Assembly: GCA_029245955.1 (NCBI GenBank)
Contig: JAQWOH010000025.1
Span: 154,645 to 218,644 of the forward strand
Length of the DNA stretch: 64,000 bases
Source: Fuerstiella sp.
GTDB lineage: Bacteria > Planctomycetota > Planctomycetia > Planctomycetales > Planctomycetaceae
Direction: 5' to 3'
Positions 1 to 10,080 of the stretch are shown here, in pieces (within the stretch, counting starts at the first letter, position 1; each line of letters begins with the position of its first letter). The position numbers were made by a program, and so were the translations under genes. A model generated the notes under the pieces. It had not been told where the DNA came from and did not search any database. It saw nothing but the letters and a program-made list of their open reading frames with translations.

Positions 1-200
1 GGACATTGACTTGCGCCGGACATCTTCTTTCCTCAGAAAAACACGTGATCGCGGGACCGCCCTTAATCGGAATCTGGCTGCTGTTCGCAGCCGGCAGGGT
101 CGTTCCTTGTTGCCGTCATGAACTGGTGAAGACCGTGTACCAGTGTGACCGGGCGACACTCTCACCCTGTATAACTCTCTTCAGGAAAACGCATTACGGG

Positions 201-932
201 TTACAGAGATTTATCATGTTTCCCTGACATTACTTCAAAAAGCCTGCGAATCTCGTCTTCGACATCGTCCGGCGAATCCACGGTTTGAGCGATTTCGGAA
301 CGAATCATCTCACGATAACGTACTCTGAGACGATACACGGCCACCTTCGCGGCTCCTTCCGACGTCTCCATGGATTTAGCGGTGGCAGCGTAACCGGATG
401 GTCCTGTCCCGGTCAGAAAGGCCTTCAGATGCTCAAACTGACCCTCTGCCCCGCGGTCCGCAAATTCCTGTCGCAGTTGGGCCAGTACAGAATCGATCAG
501 GGTGATGGCCCACTGCTGCTCAAACAGAATCTCAGCGGTCAGGTTGTCAGCCGGCTCAATGGAATATCTTGTGGCTGCAGCCTCGAAGTCGAGCGATAAA
601 AGCTGCAAACCACCTCCGCGTTTCCGAGCATTCGCTTTGTGCCATTCGTTAGCCAGAAAACGATTGCACGCGGTCAGCAGGAAAGCTCGAAATCGCCCGC
701 GATCAGGATCGGCATCGGCCAGTGTCTGTTTCTCCAGAATTCGCTCAAAGAAGGTCTGAGTCAGGTCCTGCGCTTCATGTTCGTTGCCTACCCGGCGCCG
801 AATAAACGCATACAGAGGATACCAATACGTCTGACACAGGGTTTCCAGCGCACGAGAGGAAGCGTTCGTCTGGCTGTTTCTGCCAGCCGCCAAAACGATG
901 CTCCAGCGAGTTGTGTGGAATTGATCAGCCAC
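201..932 (-). CDS. ECF-type RNA polymerase sigma factor
   Basis: A 243-residue sigma-70 family protein that would direct core RNA polymerase to a small regulon. Region 2 lies around residues 35-75 (LYAFIRRRV, then EAQDLTQTFFERIL) and a region 4 helix-turn-helix around 180-215 (GYAATAKSMETSEGAAKVAVYRLR). The opening TTRWSIVLAAG is typical of the planctomycete group whose members often sit beside Ser/Thr protein kinases. The start is GTG, with GGAG six bases upstream. The gene runs toward the window edge, and no anti-sigma or kinase gene is visible in the remaining 200 bases. The family is clear; the regulon cannot be told from the sequence. Confidence 0.9.
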   Translation of the reverse strand: MADQFHTTRWSIVLAAGRNSQTNASSRALETLCQTYWYPLYAFIRRRVGNEHEAQDLTQTFFERILEKQTLADADPDRGRFRAFLLTACNRFLANEWHKANARKRGGGLQLLSLDFEAAATRYSIEPADNLTAEILFEQQWAITLIDSVLAQLRQEFADRGAEGQFEHLKAFLTGTGPSGYAATAKSMETSEGAAKVAVYRLRVRYREMIRSEIAQTVDSPDDVEDEIRRLFEVMSGKHDKSL

Positions 933-1333
933 TCGATCTCCGGGACTCCGTCGGGGGATTTCATTTTTCTGTCATCCGCAGACTGTGCTTTGTCCGCAAG
1001 TGGTTTCAATACCATTACGCAGTGCCGGTAAGTGAGTTATCGCTCTGTTTTGTTCACGACTTTGATTCACTCGCTTGCACTTCTTGCATGTCTCCTGGGG
1101 TTCTGAAACAACTTCTGGCAGAGACCATGCATCCGCTGTCTGTTCTTAATCCTGCGGGAAGCCGGTCACCGGGCACGACCGGCCGGGACTGACCAGTCTG
1201 TCAGATTGTATCAGTTTCGTCATGCCGAACCCGCACTATACCGTGGAACAACCAAAGTTGCAGGTTGATGTCAATTCAGCTCCAGCCACAATGATATCTC
1301 AATTCCAGGTAGCCGACTCACAAGCTGTCGCTG
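933..1333. other. intergenic region between divergent genes
   Basis: About 400 bases between the GTG of the sigma factor (-) and the ATG of the CPBP protease (+). It must hold both promoters. Short open frames here have no recognisable protein character, and I could not pick out a convincing -35/-10 pair. Confidence 0.5.
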
Positions 1334-2101
1334 ATGACGACCGAACAATCCACATCTGTGCCGCCTCCAACGCGAACTCTGGCATACATTTGTCCGCTGG
1401 TCACGTTTCTGCTGTGCCTGGCAATTCCCGACCTGATGTCAGTGATCGGTTTTGACCGGTCGGACGGTACCCAACCGTGGTACGTGACTGCTCCCGAACA
1501 GTGGGTCTTTCCATTGCAAACACTGCTGGCTCTCGGCGTCCTTATTTATTTTTGGCACCAATATGTTTTCCGGCCGGTCACCGGGTTGTTAACGGCGACA
1601 TTTATCGGGACCTTGGGCATCGTCATCTGGATCGCGCCAGGCTTTCTGTTTCGCATCTTCGAAATGAATGAAAACGTTTTGAAGTATCTGGGTTTTGTAC
1701 CCCGTACGGACGGCTTCAATCCGAGTTTTATTGCGACGCACGACGGGGCGCTTTGCTGCGGTGCCGTTGCGATGCGGTTTGTCAGACTGGTGATTGTGGT
1801 TCCGCTGGCAGAGGAAATCTTCTGGCGAGGATTCCTGATGCGATACCTGATTGACCCTGACGGCGATTTCTGGAAAATTCCGTTCGGAGCACATCACTGG
1901 CGGAGTTTTGTCATCGTGACAGCCATGTTCACATTGGCTCACGCTTCAGTCGATTATGCTGCGGCAATGGTCTTCGGTTCGCTGATGTACTGGCTGGCCG
2001 TAAAGACGAAAAGTCTTGCTGCCTGTGTCCTTGCTCACGCGGTGGCGAATTTGATTCTGGGCGGCTACGTCATGGTCTCGCAGCAGTGGGGATATTGGTA
2101 A
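1334..2101 (+). CDS. CPBP/CAAX-type intramembrane metalloprotease
   Basis: A 255-residue polytopic membrane protein of the CPBP (Abi/CAAX prenyl protease) family, probably a glutamate-type intramembrane protease. The three family motifs are present in order: E160-E161 followed by R165 (EEIFWRGF), His203 (MFTLAHASVDY), and His235 with Asn239 (VLAHAVANLILG). Hydrophobic stretches occur near residues 18-40, 60-75, 85-105, 147-160, 192-205 and 212-222. It resembles the CAAX-protease-related group seen near exosortase genes in other bacteria, but no exosortase is visible here. No strong ribosome binding site precedes the ATG. Substrate unknown. Confidence 0.85.
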   Translation: MTTEQSTSVPPPTRTLAYICPLVTFLLCLAIPDLMSVIGFDRSDGTQPWYVTAPEQWVFPLQTLLALGVLIYFWHQYVFRPVTGLLTATFIGTLGIVIWIAPGFLFRIFEMNENVLKYLGFVPRTDGFNPSFIATHDGALCCGAVAMRFVRLVIVVPLAEEIFWRGFLMRYLIDPDGDFWKIPFGAHHWRSFVIVTAMFTLAHASVDYAAAMVFGSLMYWLAVKTKSLAACVLAHAVANLILGGYVMVSQQWGYW

Positions 2102-2152
2102 GTGACAGCCACGCCGCCGGAATGATCACGTTTGTCCTCTGATAGCACCGAA

Positions 2153-3175
2153 TCATGCGGCCTTCCTGCGGCCCTTCTTTTTCCGCCTCCCGGGGGTGCG
2201 TTTCGGAGGCAGTATGGCCTTGGCAGTCGTTGGCTCTGCTGGACTGTGTTCATCCTGCGGCGACGGCGCGGGCCCCCCCGTTTCACTCACGGCATTGTAA
2301 TCGACTTGCGATGTGTCTTTAACTAGTGATGTCTCTTGGACGGCTGGCGTTCGATTCGCCTTAGAACGCTTTGAGACCGGTGGAGCATTGGAAATGAACG
2401 CAACAAATCGACAGTGCAGCAGCATGGACGCGAAGACTGACAATGCCGTCGTTACGAGCAGCAGGTTCAGTGTCAACAGGCTGATTGAAGCACCCGCTGC
2501 ACCGTAGACGAGCATGAAACGAACGATCGTCAGTAGAATTGCACCGACCAGAAAGACGCGGGACCAGACGCACCGGCTCATGTCTCGCAGGACCCGAACC
2601 GGCACCAGAATGGCGACCGGGACAAGCGTCACCAGGACCACCGCCGGGCGCGCGGCTTTGATTGCTCCGGTGATCGGTGCCAGAACGGTGGCGACAAGGT
2701 CGGGCACCAGCGCATAGGTATCCGTCAAAACCATCACCGCCAGCGCACTTGCTGTGACCGCGAACCACTTCCAGCACCGATAGCGCCCCTGAAAATCGAC
2801 TTCACTGCATGACCGAATCCAGCTGATCACCCACGCCAGTTGGGCGGCCAGCAGGATGAAGATGCCCACAATGCCCCGAGTGATGGAATGGGTGTCCGCG
2901 AACCCGGCCTGATGTTCCCACCAAACCCCCCCTACGCTGGCCATCGACAGGACCGTCAGAGCGACAACGTGCTTCCACAGTCGTGGCGAGATGACTCGCG
3001 GCAACATCGAAAACTGCTGCGGGGTGTACAGAATGGCCGAGCGTTCTACGCTGCGGTCTGCCACGACAATTGCCTCGTTCGCATCAACCCGTCCGACCGG
3101 TTCCGGATCGACACTGGCGAGCCAACGTCGGCGACGTCCCGCCTGATTATGTGCCCCTGCGAACCGATTTTCCAT
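2153..3175 (-). CDS. multispanning membrane protein with basic tail, function unknown
   Basis: A 340-residue protein I do not recognise. The first ~65 residues are polar and Arg-rich. Then come about six hydrophobic segments (roughly residues 67-85, 95-117, 133-155, 162-185, 200-220 and 225-250). The tail (~260-340) is Pro/Ser/Thr-rich and ends in a strongly basic cluster (RRKKKGRRKAA). The start follows a weak GAGG-like sequence. It is convergent with the CPBP protease, about 50 bases apart, and lies downstream of the large cytochrome gene on the same strand. The basic tail suggests contact with an acidic polymer or nucleic acid, but that is speculation. Confidence 0.7.
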   Translation of the reverse strand: MENRFAGAHNQAGRRRRWLASVDPEPVGRVDANEAIVVADRSVERSAILYTPQQFSMLPRVISPRLWKHVVALTVLSMASVGGVWWEHQAGFADTHSITRGIVGIFILLAAQLAWVISWIRSCSEVDFQGRYRCWKWFAVTASALAVMVLTDTYALVPDLVATVLAPITGAIKAARPAVVLVTLVPVAILVPVRVLRDMSRCVWSRVFLVGAILLTIVRFMLVYGAAGASISLLTLNLLLVTTALSVFASMLLHCRFVAFISNAPPVSKRSKANRTPAVQETSLVKDTSQVDYNAVSETGGPAPSPQDEHSPAEPTTAKAILPPKRTPGRRKKKGRRKAA

Positions 3176-3441
3176 CGTGCTGCCTCAGTCAGCCGTCGTG
3201 ATTAGTTTGCGCGGACGTCCGGAAACTGCGGCAGAAGCTGCCGGTCCACTCATGACACGTACTGCATGCTTTCAGGCATCGACAGGGGCTGCGGCAATAA
3301 TCGACCCGACCCACCGCCGCACGAATCGACGACGTTGCTTCACTAACTTGAAAAAGCCAAACCCGGATGACCCTGCATGCAGCCTTTGTTGTTCTGCTTT
3401 TCGGCCGAATCTGCCGGTAAGGCCGGTGCCGCCGACGATGT

Positions 3442-6400
3442 TTACTTTGCCAGGATTGCATCCCCCTGCCGCAGCGTCAGTAAATATTCGATCAAATCAC
3501 AAAGTTGCTGCTCGGTCAGACCTGCGACGAGTCCTTCTGCCATCAGGGAGACGGTTTGGGGGAAGTCGGCTTCAACATCGCTGGTCGCGAACGTGATGTG
3601 TTTTCCCGTAGCCAGCCCCAGAGTCACCTGATCGCCTTTCCGTTCGACAACCAGACCGCTCACCATTCGGCCGTCCTTCAGCAGGAATGTGCGAGCGACA
3701 AAGTTGTAGCTGATCGCTCCACTGGGGTATTGAATATGGTAGAGCAGTTCTTTGTCCCCGTATTTTATGCCGATCGAAGCCAGATCGGGGCCGACCAGCG
3801 TGCCTTCGCCGGTGACACGATGGCAACGTGCACAGGCGGCTTCTTTGTGATTGAGGAACAGGTTACGGCCTCGAGGCGCATTGCCCTGCAGAGCCAACAC
3901 TGCCTGTACATCGTGAATCTTCTTCCCTTCGCCACCGGCATTGATCGGCAGTTCTTGTCTGGCCCGGTCACGCACACGGCGGTTCGTATGGTTGTGCAGC
4001 AGGAACCGCAGTTCGCTCTCGAGGTCGTTCGGGAACAAGCTGTCCTCGCGAAGAGACAGTACATGATCGACGCCGTCCGCTGAGGTTGTCATCAGTTGCA
4101 GTGATCGTCGTCGTACATCAAGCGGTATGCCGGAATCGACCAGCGTTCCTGTGAGAGACTTCTGAGCCTTATCGACAACAAAAGCATGGAACGCATCAAG
4201 CGCGGAGAGTGCAAGTGGTCCGCCACTCTGTTGGCCCTTCGCACGATCGATTAACCGCGCTGCCAGTCTTTGTACAGGTTCGTGTTTAATATCTGCCAGC
4301 GAAGAGATGGCGGCAGCACGCACGATGTCGTCATGGGATTCGTTTATGGCAAGGTTCATCAGCTGATCGCCGAATTCTGACAGATCGGCGTCGGCGACTG
4401 CCTGAACGGCAGCGACCTGCAACTGCGGATCTTTCAATGCAGCCACAAAGACCTTCTTAAGTAAGGCGTCATTCTTCAGGTCATTCCAGTGACCGGAAAT
4501 TCCTTTACCAAGCCGTCGCAGGATGTTGCGTTTGTAATTGTCGCTGACTGCGTCGGCGGAACACTGCTGCAGAAGCAGTTCGCCGGCGGCACGGTCGCTG
4601 ATGCCGGTCAAAGCCATTACCGCCGCGTGCGCGACGGACGGCGACAGGTTCTGCTCAAGAATTCTCTTCAAAGCCGGCAATGATTCTGAGCGTTGAAGCA
4701 CCCATGCCAGACCAGCGATCTGAGAGGCGACGTTAGACGGTGGAAGGTGATCATCAGGCTGCAGGAAAGCATCGTTCGTGCCTGTTGGATAGTAAGGTGG
4801 CGCCGCAATGGGCTGGTCGGTCCAGCCGGATTCAATGGCTTGATCTGCAAGGCTGTCGAACAGTCGCTGTACAAAGTTCGGCTCACGATCGACCACAGCG
4901 GCTCGCACTGCCTCAAGGTAATACCGATCCCGGCCGTCCCAGGAAGCAGCCATGTGGCGGAGAGCCGTACCAGCTTTGTTTGTCGACACGTTTCGCAGCG
5001 CCATCAGCAAGGCTCTTCGGACGCCGGGATCCTCATCATTCGCCAGCGGCAGAATTTGTTTCAGGACCGCATACGCCGGCGGCTCAGGTGCTTTCTCTGT
5101 GGCAGAATCTACAAGGAATTCGCGTGTTGCATCACGGGCAAGCAACTGTAGTGCGATTTCCCGAATGCGTGCATTCGAATCGGTGAGTGCCGCTGTTGTG
5201 TCGTCGATGCCGGTACCCGGCAGGTCGTGCAGAACATGAAGTGCCCGAGCCCGGACATGCGGGCGACCGTTGCGAAATAGCGTCAGCAGTCTGTCTCGTG
5301 CACGGGACCCACCGGAAAGAAACTGTTCTCGTACTGCTAAACGTGCGGATTCGTTGGGTGACTGAAGTCCTGAGACGGGTCTGTCGACGACGTCCTTTGT
5401 GGTGCTGCGTCTGCCACCTGCTGCACGAAGCTGATAAATGCGGCCCGTCGTCTGGTCGGAGAATCGATTGCCTCCAACCCCTGCGTCATACCAATCGCAG
5501 ACGAACACGGAACCGTCGGGTGCCACGGATAAATCAACCGGGCGAAACCATGCGTCGTGCCCTTTCAGGAGCACGTCGTAGTCGGATCGAAAGCCGGCGC
5601 CATGTCGGTGCAGCGGATGAGCGTTGACCTGGTGCGTTCCGGAATCAACCTGCAGGACCGCGCCGAAATATCGTTTTGGCAGCATGTCGCCTTCGTAGAC
5701 TGTCAGTCCGCCAGGTGCTCCGTTACCAGTTCCGACAAGTTTTGGAATGATCCCCGGCAGTTCTTCTGCCCAGTGTCGTGTCGAATCTGCATGCTGGTAG
5801 CCGTACTCGCCGCCATCCATTACCCAGAACATACGACAGCCACGGTTGCCGTCATCGTCGTTATCTGAGGCGAACAGGTTGCCAAAGGAATCCACCGCAG
5901 CGCCGTAATTGTTGCGATGGCCCGATGACAGGACTTCCAGCTGAGTGCCGTTGCGGTTTACTCGCAGCGTCGTCCCGAAGTTGGAGGCACTGAGACGCCG
6001 TCCTGACCTGTCTGTCACGTCAAACGTCTTTTCACGCGACTGTACTCCATCTGCACCGTAACGTGCATCGCCGACGGTGAAGTATAGTTTTCCGTCGGGC
6101 CCAAATGTCATGCCGTGCAGCCCATGGTCACTATCGATACCTCGAAAACCTGTCAGCAGCGCGTAGCGGTGATCAGCTTTGTCATCACCGTCGTTGTCTT
6201 CCAGCACCAGAAGATCCGGCGAGTTGCCGACATAGACTCGCGTGCCGGTTTGTTTTCCGTTGTGCCGAATTTCTTCGACAGCGAGGCCCAGGGGAACGGG
6301 GAAAATGTTGTCAGCGAAGACCGTTGTTTTGTCGGCTTTGCCGTCGCCATCAGTGTCGCTCAGGATCTTGATCCGATCTGCTCGGTTAACGCGCTTTAGT

Positions 6401-6660
6401 GTATCGAATTGCTTTTGCTTCATTCGATAGTTCAGCCCTTCTGCAATCCACACGCGACCACGTGAGTCAATGTCAATGGCTGTTGGATTGCTGACCATCG
6501 GTTCGCTGGCCCACAAAGAGACTTCCACCCCGTCTGCGGGATGCAGCGTCTTAAGTGAGTCATCGGGGGAATCCTGACCAGAAGCAGTCCGGGTACTCAT
6601 CAGCAGTAATGCAACGAAAACAGTTGCCCTGCACATTCGCACGTCAATAAGGAACGACAT
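3442..6660 (-). CDS. PVC-type cytochrome c / HEAT-repeat protein with dehydrogenase-like propeller
   Basis: About 1,072 residues, exported. A signal peptide (MCRATVFVALLLMSTRTASG) follows the chosen ATG. An upstream in-frame ATG at 6753 would add 31 polar residues before the signal and is less likely. Residues ~35-400 form a six-bladed propeller of the putative membrane-bound dehydrogenase type (DIDSRGRVWIAEG, LKGHDAWFRPVDL). Residues ~420-880 hold HEAT-like helical repeats. The C-terminus is the PVC-type haem domain, with CARCH near residues 943-947 and GPDLASIG after it. Such proteins are abundant in planctomycetes and verrucomicrobia and are thought to work in periplasmic oxidation of carbohydrates. 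The substrate is not readable. Confidence 0.9.
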   Translation of the reverse strand: MSFLIDVRMCRATVFVALLLMSTRTASGQDSPDDSLKTLHPADGVEVSLWASEPMVSNPTAIDIDSRGRVWIAEGLNYRMKQKQFDTLKRVNRADRIKILSDTDGDGKADKTTVFADNIFPVPLGLAVEEIRHNGKQTGTRVYVGNSPDLLVLEDNDGDDKADHRYALLTGFRGIDSDHGLHGMTFGPDGKLYFTVGDARYGADGVQSREKTFDVTDRSGRRLSASNFGTTLRVNRNGTQLEVLSSGHRNNYGAAVDSFGNLFASDNDDDGNRGCRMFWVMDGGEYGYQHADSTRHWAEELPGIIPKLVGTGNGAPGGLTVYEGDMLPKRYFGAVLQVDSGTHQVNAHPLHRHGAGFRSDYDVLLKGHDAWFRPVDLSVAPDGSVFVCDWYDAGVGGNRFSDQTTGRIYQLRAAGGRRSTTKDVVDRPVSGLQSPNESARLAVREQFLSGGSRARDRLLTLFRNGRPHVRARALHVLHDLPGTGIDDTTAALTDSNARIREIALQLLARDATREFLVDSATEKAPEPPAYAVLKQILPLANDEDPGVRRALLMALRNVSTNKAGTALRHMAASWDGRDRYYLEAVRAAVVDREPNFVQRLFDSLADQAIESGWTDQPIAAPPYYPTGTNDAFLQPDDHLPPSNVASQIAGLAWVLQRSESLPALKRILEQNLSPSVAHAAVMALTGISDRAAGELLLQQCSADAVSDNYKRNILRRLGKGISGHWNDLKNDALLKKVFVAALKDPQLQVAAVQAVADADLSEFGDQLMNLAINESHDDIVRAAAISSLADIKHEPVQRLAARLIDRAKGQQSGGPLALSALDAFHAFVVDKAQKSLTGTLVDSGIPLDVRRRSLQLMTTSADGVDHVLSLREDSLFPNDLESELRFLLHNHTNRRVRDRARQELPINAGGEGKKIHDVQAVLALQGNAPRGRNLFLNHKEAACARCHRVTGEGTLVGPDLASIGIKYGDKELLYHIQYPSGAISYNFVARTFLLKDGRMVSGLVVERKGDQVTLGLATGKHITFATSDVEADFPQTVSLMAEGLVAGLTEQQLCDLIEYLLTLRQGDAILAK

Positions 6661-6959
6661 CGGAATCCTGACCTCTGCGAGTTTCGATGATGTTGAGATG
6701 CGTCTCCTGGCAGCGGCGTCTCCTGGCAGCGTTTGACGCTGATCCCCGGCCACGCAGCAACGTGGACGTGATCTGGACCGAGAAACCGGTTTGTTCGCAA
6801 ACCAGAACGTTTCACGACAGCATGTTAATCGACATTGCCCCGGTGAAGACAGACGGACGTCCAGTGTATCAGCGTGAGAGCGAATAAGTGCTCCCGCGTC
6901 TGTCCCGATGCGGCAATTGAGATTGCGATCTGTCGATGCTGCAACAGATATAAGTCAAC
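6661..6959. other. intergenic region upstream of the first cytochrome gene
   Basis: About 300 bases upstream of the PVC cytochrome gene, which reads leftward from here. It contains a short direct duplication near 6705-6730 (cctggcagcg-ggcgtctcctggcagcg type). I see no gene in it. Confidence 0.4.
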
Positions 6960-7184
6960 TTGAATTTTGGTATTGATAACGCAGAACTACGACAGTCACT
7001 TGACCACTTCGACCGGGATCACAACCGCTCCATCGACTTTGGACAGTCTTGCGAACTTCCGGACACCCTGGATTCAGACATGAACGAACAGACGCCTCGA
7101 ATCGGGTTCGAGCTGATTGATGCAAACGACAACAGCATGATCGATTTCGAGGAATTTGCAGGCCGGTGGCTCCCGCAGGGCTGA
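6960..7184 (+). CDS. short EF-hand protein or EF-hand gene remnant
   Basis: A 74-residue frame with two calcium-binding EF-hand loops: DRDHNRSIDFGQ near residues 18-29 and DANDNSMIDFEE near 53-64. The second keeps the D-x-D/N-x-S-x-I-D-F-x-E pattern well. There is no signal peptide. The only start is TTG directly after an in-frame stop, and no good ribosome binding site is visible, so this may be the tail of a decayed longer EF-hand protein. Calcium binding is inferred from the motif alone. Confidence 0.45.
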   Translation: MNFGIDNAELRQSLDHFDRDHNRSIDFGQSCELPDTLDSDMNEQTPRIGFELIDANDNSMIDFEEFAGRWLPQG

Positions 7185-7963
7185 TCGCTGTTCGCTGCGG
7201 TCGGCGAAGCTGATTCCTGATTCCCTGCTGTCATGAAACCGGTTCCCGATCAGCACAGTGACTGCATCGCCCGCCCGGTTGATCCCCATGACGCCGTTTT
7301 TGTGTTCAGGGTCGGCTATGACGTCAGCCGTCATCCGTTTCCTTGCCCCGATTTCAGCCAGCTTGTTTCTGCAGCATCGATTCTCGAAAAAAACGGGTAA
7401 TGCTTCTTTCTCTGCTTCTGTATCCGCTTTACTGCTGCTTCGCAGCAGCAGTCTTCATACGTCAATGATCGCGGGCGCGCCGTGTGTAACCTCTGACGTG
7501 GAAATTCCACAGTCATGATGAGATCATGACGCGATTGGCATCGGATCATGGGGAAAACACGAGTGAAGACAGTAACTTCAACCGGTAGGTAACGGTCTGG
7601 TCGTTCAAGGCGGCTGCGCGGCAGGTGACGTCGCTTGGTGGCAGCGCCCTGCACATCGGGGCAGCAGGTATGTTCTCAAGCAGTTTCTGTATGCACTCAA
7701 TTGATGTCCGGGCCGAAGGGAGACAGCAACTGGGCAACGGTCAACCCGGACTCAGATCGAGCACGCTGACAAGGGCAGCGCGTTCGGTCTGAGTATGCGG
7801 GGACTCTTCGCTATTCGTCTGAGTACATCCGCGGCGCCAGAGCATCGGATTACGGGCAACTGCCTGACCAGGTCTGCCACTGCCTCTAATCAGTACCCGG
7901 AAACTGGCACACGCGGAGCCGCAAAATATACCGTCATTCGTTTCTTCAGACGCGGACAATTCT
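7185..7963. other. long gene-free stretch
   Basis: About 780 bases between the EF-hand frame and the peroxiredoxin stop. All open frames are short and low-quality. A small inverted repeat around 7432-7452 (ctgctgcttcgcagcagcag) could form a hairpin, but has no U-tract on either strand. I see no RNA gene. Confidence 0.4.
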
Positions 7964-8512
7964 TTAGTTCAGCGTTTCTTCGCCCTGCTTCCAGTTGCAG
8001 GGGCAGAGTTTGTCCGTCTGCAGTGCGTCCAGAACTCGCAGAACTTCGTCTACGTTACGGCCTACGCCCAGATCATGGACGGCCAGCCAGCGAAGCGATC
8101 CGTTGGGATCGATCAGATAAACACCGCGATAGGCGATTCCCTTTTCGTCATCCAGTACGTCATAGGCGGAAGACAGTTCGTGGTTAACGTCGCCAATCAT
8201 CAGGTACTTCAGGGCGGCCAGTTCTTCGTGGCTGTCACACCAGCCCTTGTGCGAGTAAACGCTGTCTGTGCTGGCGGTCAGCACAACGGTTTCCCGATCT
8301 TCGAACTCGCCAAGCGCCTTGTTGAAAGCGACCAGTTCTGTCGGGCAGACAAAGGTGAAGTCCAGAGGATAGAAGAACAGGCAAACCCACTTGCCGTTGT
8401 AGTCAGACAGTTTCAGGTCCTGAAACTGATCGTCGCCACCGTCCTTTGTGCGGTCGTATGCCTTTATTGCCAGATCCAGACCGGGAGCCTGTTGACCAAC
8501 CTTGATACCCAT
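7964..8512 (-). CDS. 2-Cys peroxiredoxin (AhpC/TSA family)
   Basis: A 182-residue cytosolic thiol peroxidase that reduces hydrogen peroxide and organic peroxides. The peroxidatic site is intact: DFTFVCPTE with Cys56. A candidate resolving cysteine is near the C-terminus (LCPCNW, Cys170 or Cys172). Length and order match typical AhpC/Prx1-class proteins. The ATG is preceded by AAGGA at about eight bases. It is followed on the same strand by ~780 gene-free bases, so it is probably monocistronic. A dedicated reductase (AhpF) is not in the window. Confidence 0.95.
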   Translation of the reverse strand: MGIKVGQQAPGLDLAIKAYDRTKDGGDDQFQDLKLSDYNGKWVCLFFYPLDFTFVCPTELVAFNKALGEFEDRETVVLTASTDSVYSHKGWCDSHEELAALKYLMIGDVNHELSSAYDVLDDEKGIAYRGVYLIDPNGSLRWLAVHDLGVGRNVDEVLRVLDALQTDKLCPCNWKQGEETLN

Positions 8513-8796
8513 TGATGATTTCCTTGACTGATGTGAGGGTTTCGCAATGCTGTTTCAGCTGCCAGTGACGGCCTGTCCGAGCGAATCCTCGGAAACTGTA
8601 ACGTGCGAAACCGAATGAAAGTGAGTTCTTCAGAAGATGCTGATCAGGTGAAACGTTGTCAGCAATGATTTGAAAACAGGGGCGACGGCGGGTTTGCCGG
8701 AAATCCGTTCCGCCACCGGTCGCCACATCCGTGGCGGCAGTATAAGTTGCCGAGACGGTAGTTCAAGCCAGCGAAAGTCTGACCACGCAACGGCTG

Positions 8797-10080
8797 TTAC
8801 CCGGCAACGGCAATCACGTCGTTGCCGACCCACGGTCGCAGAACCTGGGGAACGACGACGCTGCCATCTTCCTGCTGATAGTTTTCCAGAATGGCGATGA
8901 TTGCCCGAGCACAAGACACGGCCGTTCCGTTCAACGTGTGGACAAACTGAGTGCCCTTCTTTTCTGACGACCTGCAGCGAATGTTCAGGCGTCTGGCCTG
9001 ATAGTCCGTACAGTTGGACGCCGAGGTCACTTCGCCGTAACTGCCGCCGTCACCGCGACCGGGCATCCATGCCTCAAGGTCGTACTTTCGATAGGCGGGA
9101 CCGCCCAAATCCCCGGTGGCTGTGTCGATCAGTCGGTAGGGAAGTCCAAGGGCCTGGAATATCTCTTCTTCAATGCGGACAATTTCCTGATGCATGGCCT
9201 CTGACTGTGCGCTGTCCGGTGCCGTAAACGCGAACATTTCCACTTTTGTAAACTGATGAACACGGTAAATGCCGCGTGTTTTTCGCCCATGTGCTCCTGC
9301 TTCTGTGCGAAAACAATGTGACAGACCCGCACACTTCAACGGCAGTTCAGCGATATCCAGTGTCTGGTCCCGCATTGCTCCGCCGAGCGTAATTTCTGCA
9401 GTTGCCACCAGGCTCAGATCGGTGTCGGCGACGGAATAGATCTGTGTTTCGTCACCTCTGGGATTGAAGCCGATCCCTTCAAGCACTGAGTCCCGTGCCA
9501 GATCGGGCGTCGTGTACAGGGTGAAACCCTCCTGCCGAAGCTTCGTCAGAGCAAACTGAACCAGCGCCATTTCCAGCATAACGGCGTCGTTCTTCAGGTA
9601 ATAGAACCCGTGACCGGCAACGCGTGACCCCGCTTCGAAGTCGATCAGGTCCAGTTTAGCGGCGATATCCACGTGGTCCTGTGGAGTGAATCCAAAGTCA
9701 TGGATCTGACCGCTCAGGTGAACTTCACTGGCATCGTCTTCACCTCCCACCGGAACGTCGGGGTGTGTCATGTTGGGGATCAGAGCCTGGTGTTCGCGCA
9801 GTTCTGCTTCCACCTGTTTCTGGCGAGACTCTGTTTCCGAGATCTGCGTCCGCAGCTGTTTCCCGTTTTCGATGAGCTGAGGCCGTTCGTCGGCGGAGGC
9901 TTTGGGGATCTTCGACGACGTTTCCTTTTGCTGCCGGCGCAGTTCATCTCCGGCCACGATCAGTTTATTGCGCTCGTCACGAAGGCGGATGACGGCGTCA
10001 AGATCCACGGCCACGCCGCGGGCTTTACAATTCTGCTCAACTTCATCGCGGTTGTCGCAGATGAACTGCAGATCCAGCAT
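8797..10080 (-). CDS. serS: seryl-tRNA synthetase
   Basis: A 427-residue class II aminoacyl-tRNA synthetase that charges tRNA-Ser with serine. The N-terminal coiled-coil arm that holds the tRNA long arm covers about residues 30-105 (Lys/Glu/Gln-rich). Motif 2 is seen as FRTEAGAHGRKTRGIYRVHQF, and motif 3 near the C-terminus as NGTAVSCARAIIAILENYQ. The full length matches bacterial SerRS. The ATG has AAGGA about nine bases upstream. It lies downstream of the M20 peptidase gene on the same strand, about 140 bases away, so the two may share a transcript. Confidence 0.97.
   Translation of the reverse strand: MLDLQFICDNRDEVEQNCKARGVAVDLDAVIRLRDERNKLIVAGDELRRQQKETSSKIPKASADERPQLIENGKQLRTQISETESRQKQVEAELREHQALIPNMTHPDVPVGGEDDASEVHLSGQIHDFGFTPQDHVDIAAKLDLIDFEAGSRVAGHGFYYLKNDAVMLEMALVQFALTKLRQEGFTLYTTPDLARDSVLEGIGFNPRGDETQIYSVADTDLSLVATAEITLGGAMRDQTLDIAELPLKCAGLSHCFRTEAGAHGRKTRGIYRVHQFTKVEMFAFTAPDSAQSEAMHQEIVRIEEEIFQALGLPYRLIDTATGDLGGPAYRKYDLEAWMPGRGDGGSYGEVTSASNCTDYQARRLNIRCRSSEKKGTQFVHTLNGTAVSCARAIIAILENYQQEDGSVVVPQVLRPWVGNDVIAVAG

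Noticed and set aside
1..200. A plus-strand frame at the left edge of the window
   Set aside because: It has no ribosome binding site or family text; I see nothing convincing in the first 200 bases.
7432..7452. A CTG/CAG-type palindrome
   Set aside because: The stem is short and low-complexity with no U-tract and no gene close by, so I do not call it a terminator.
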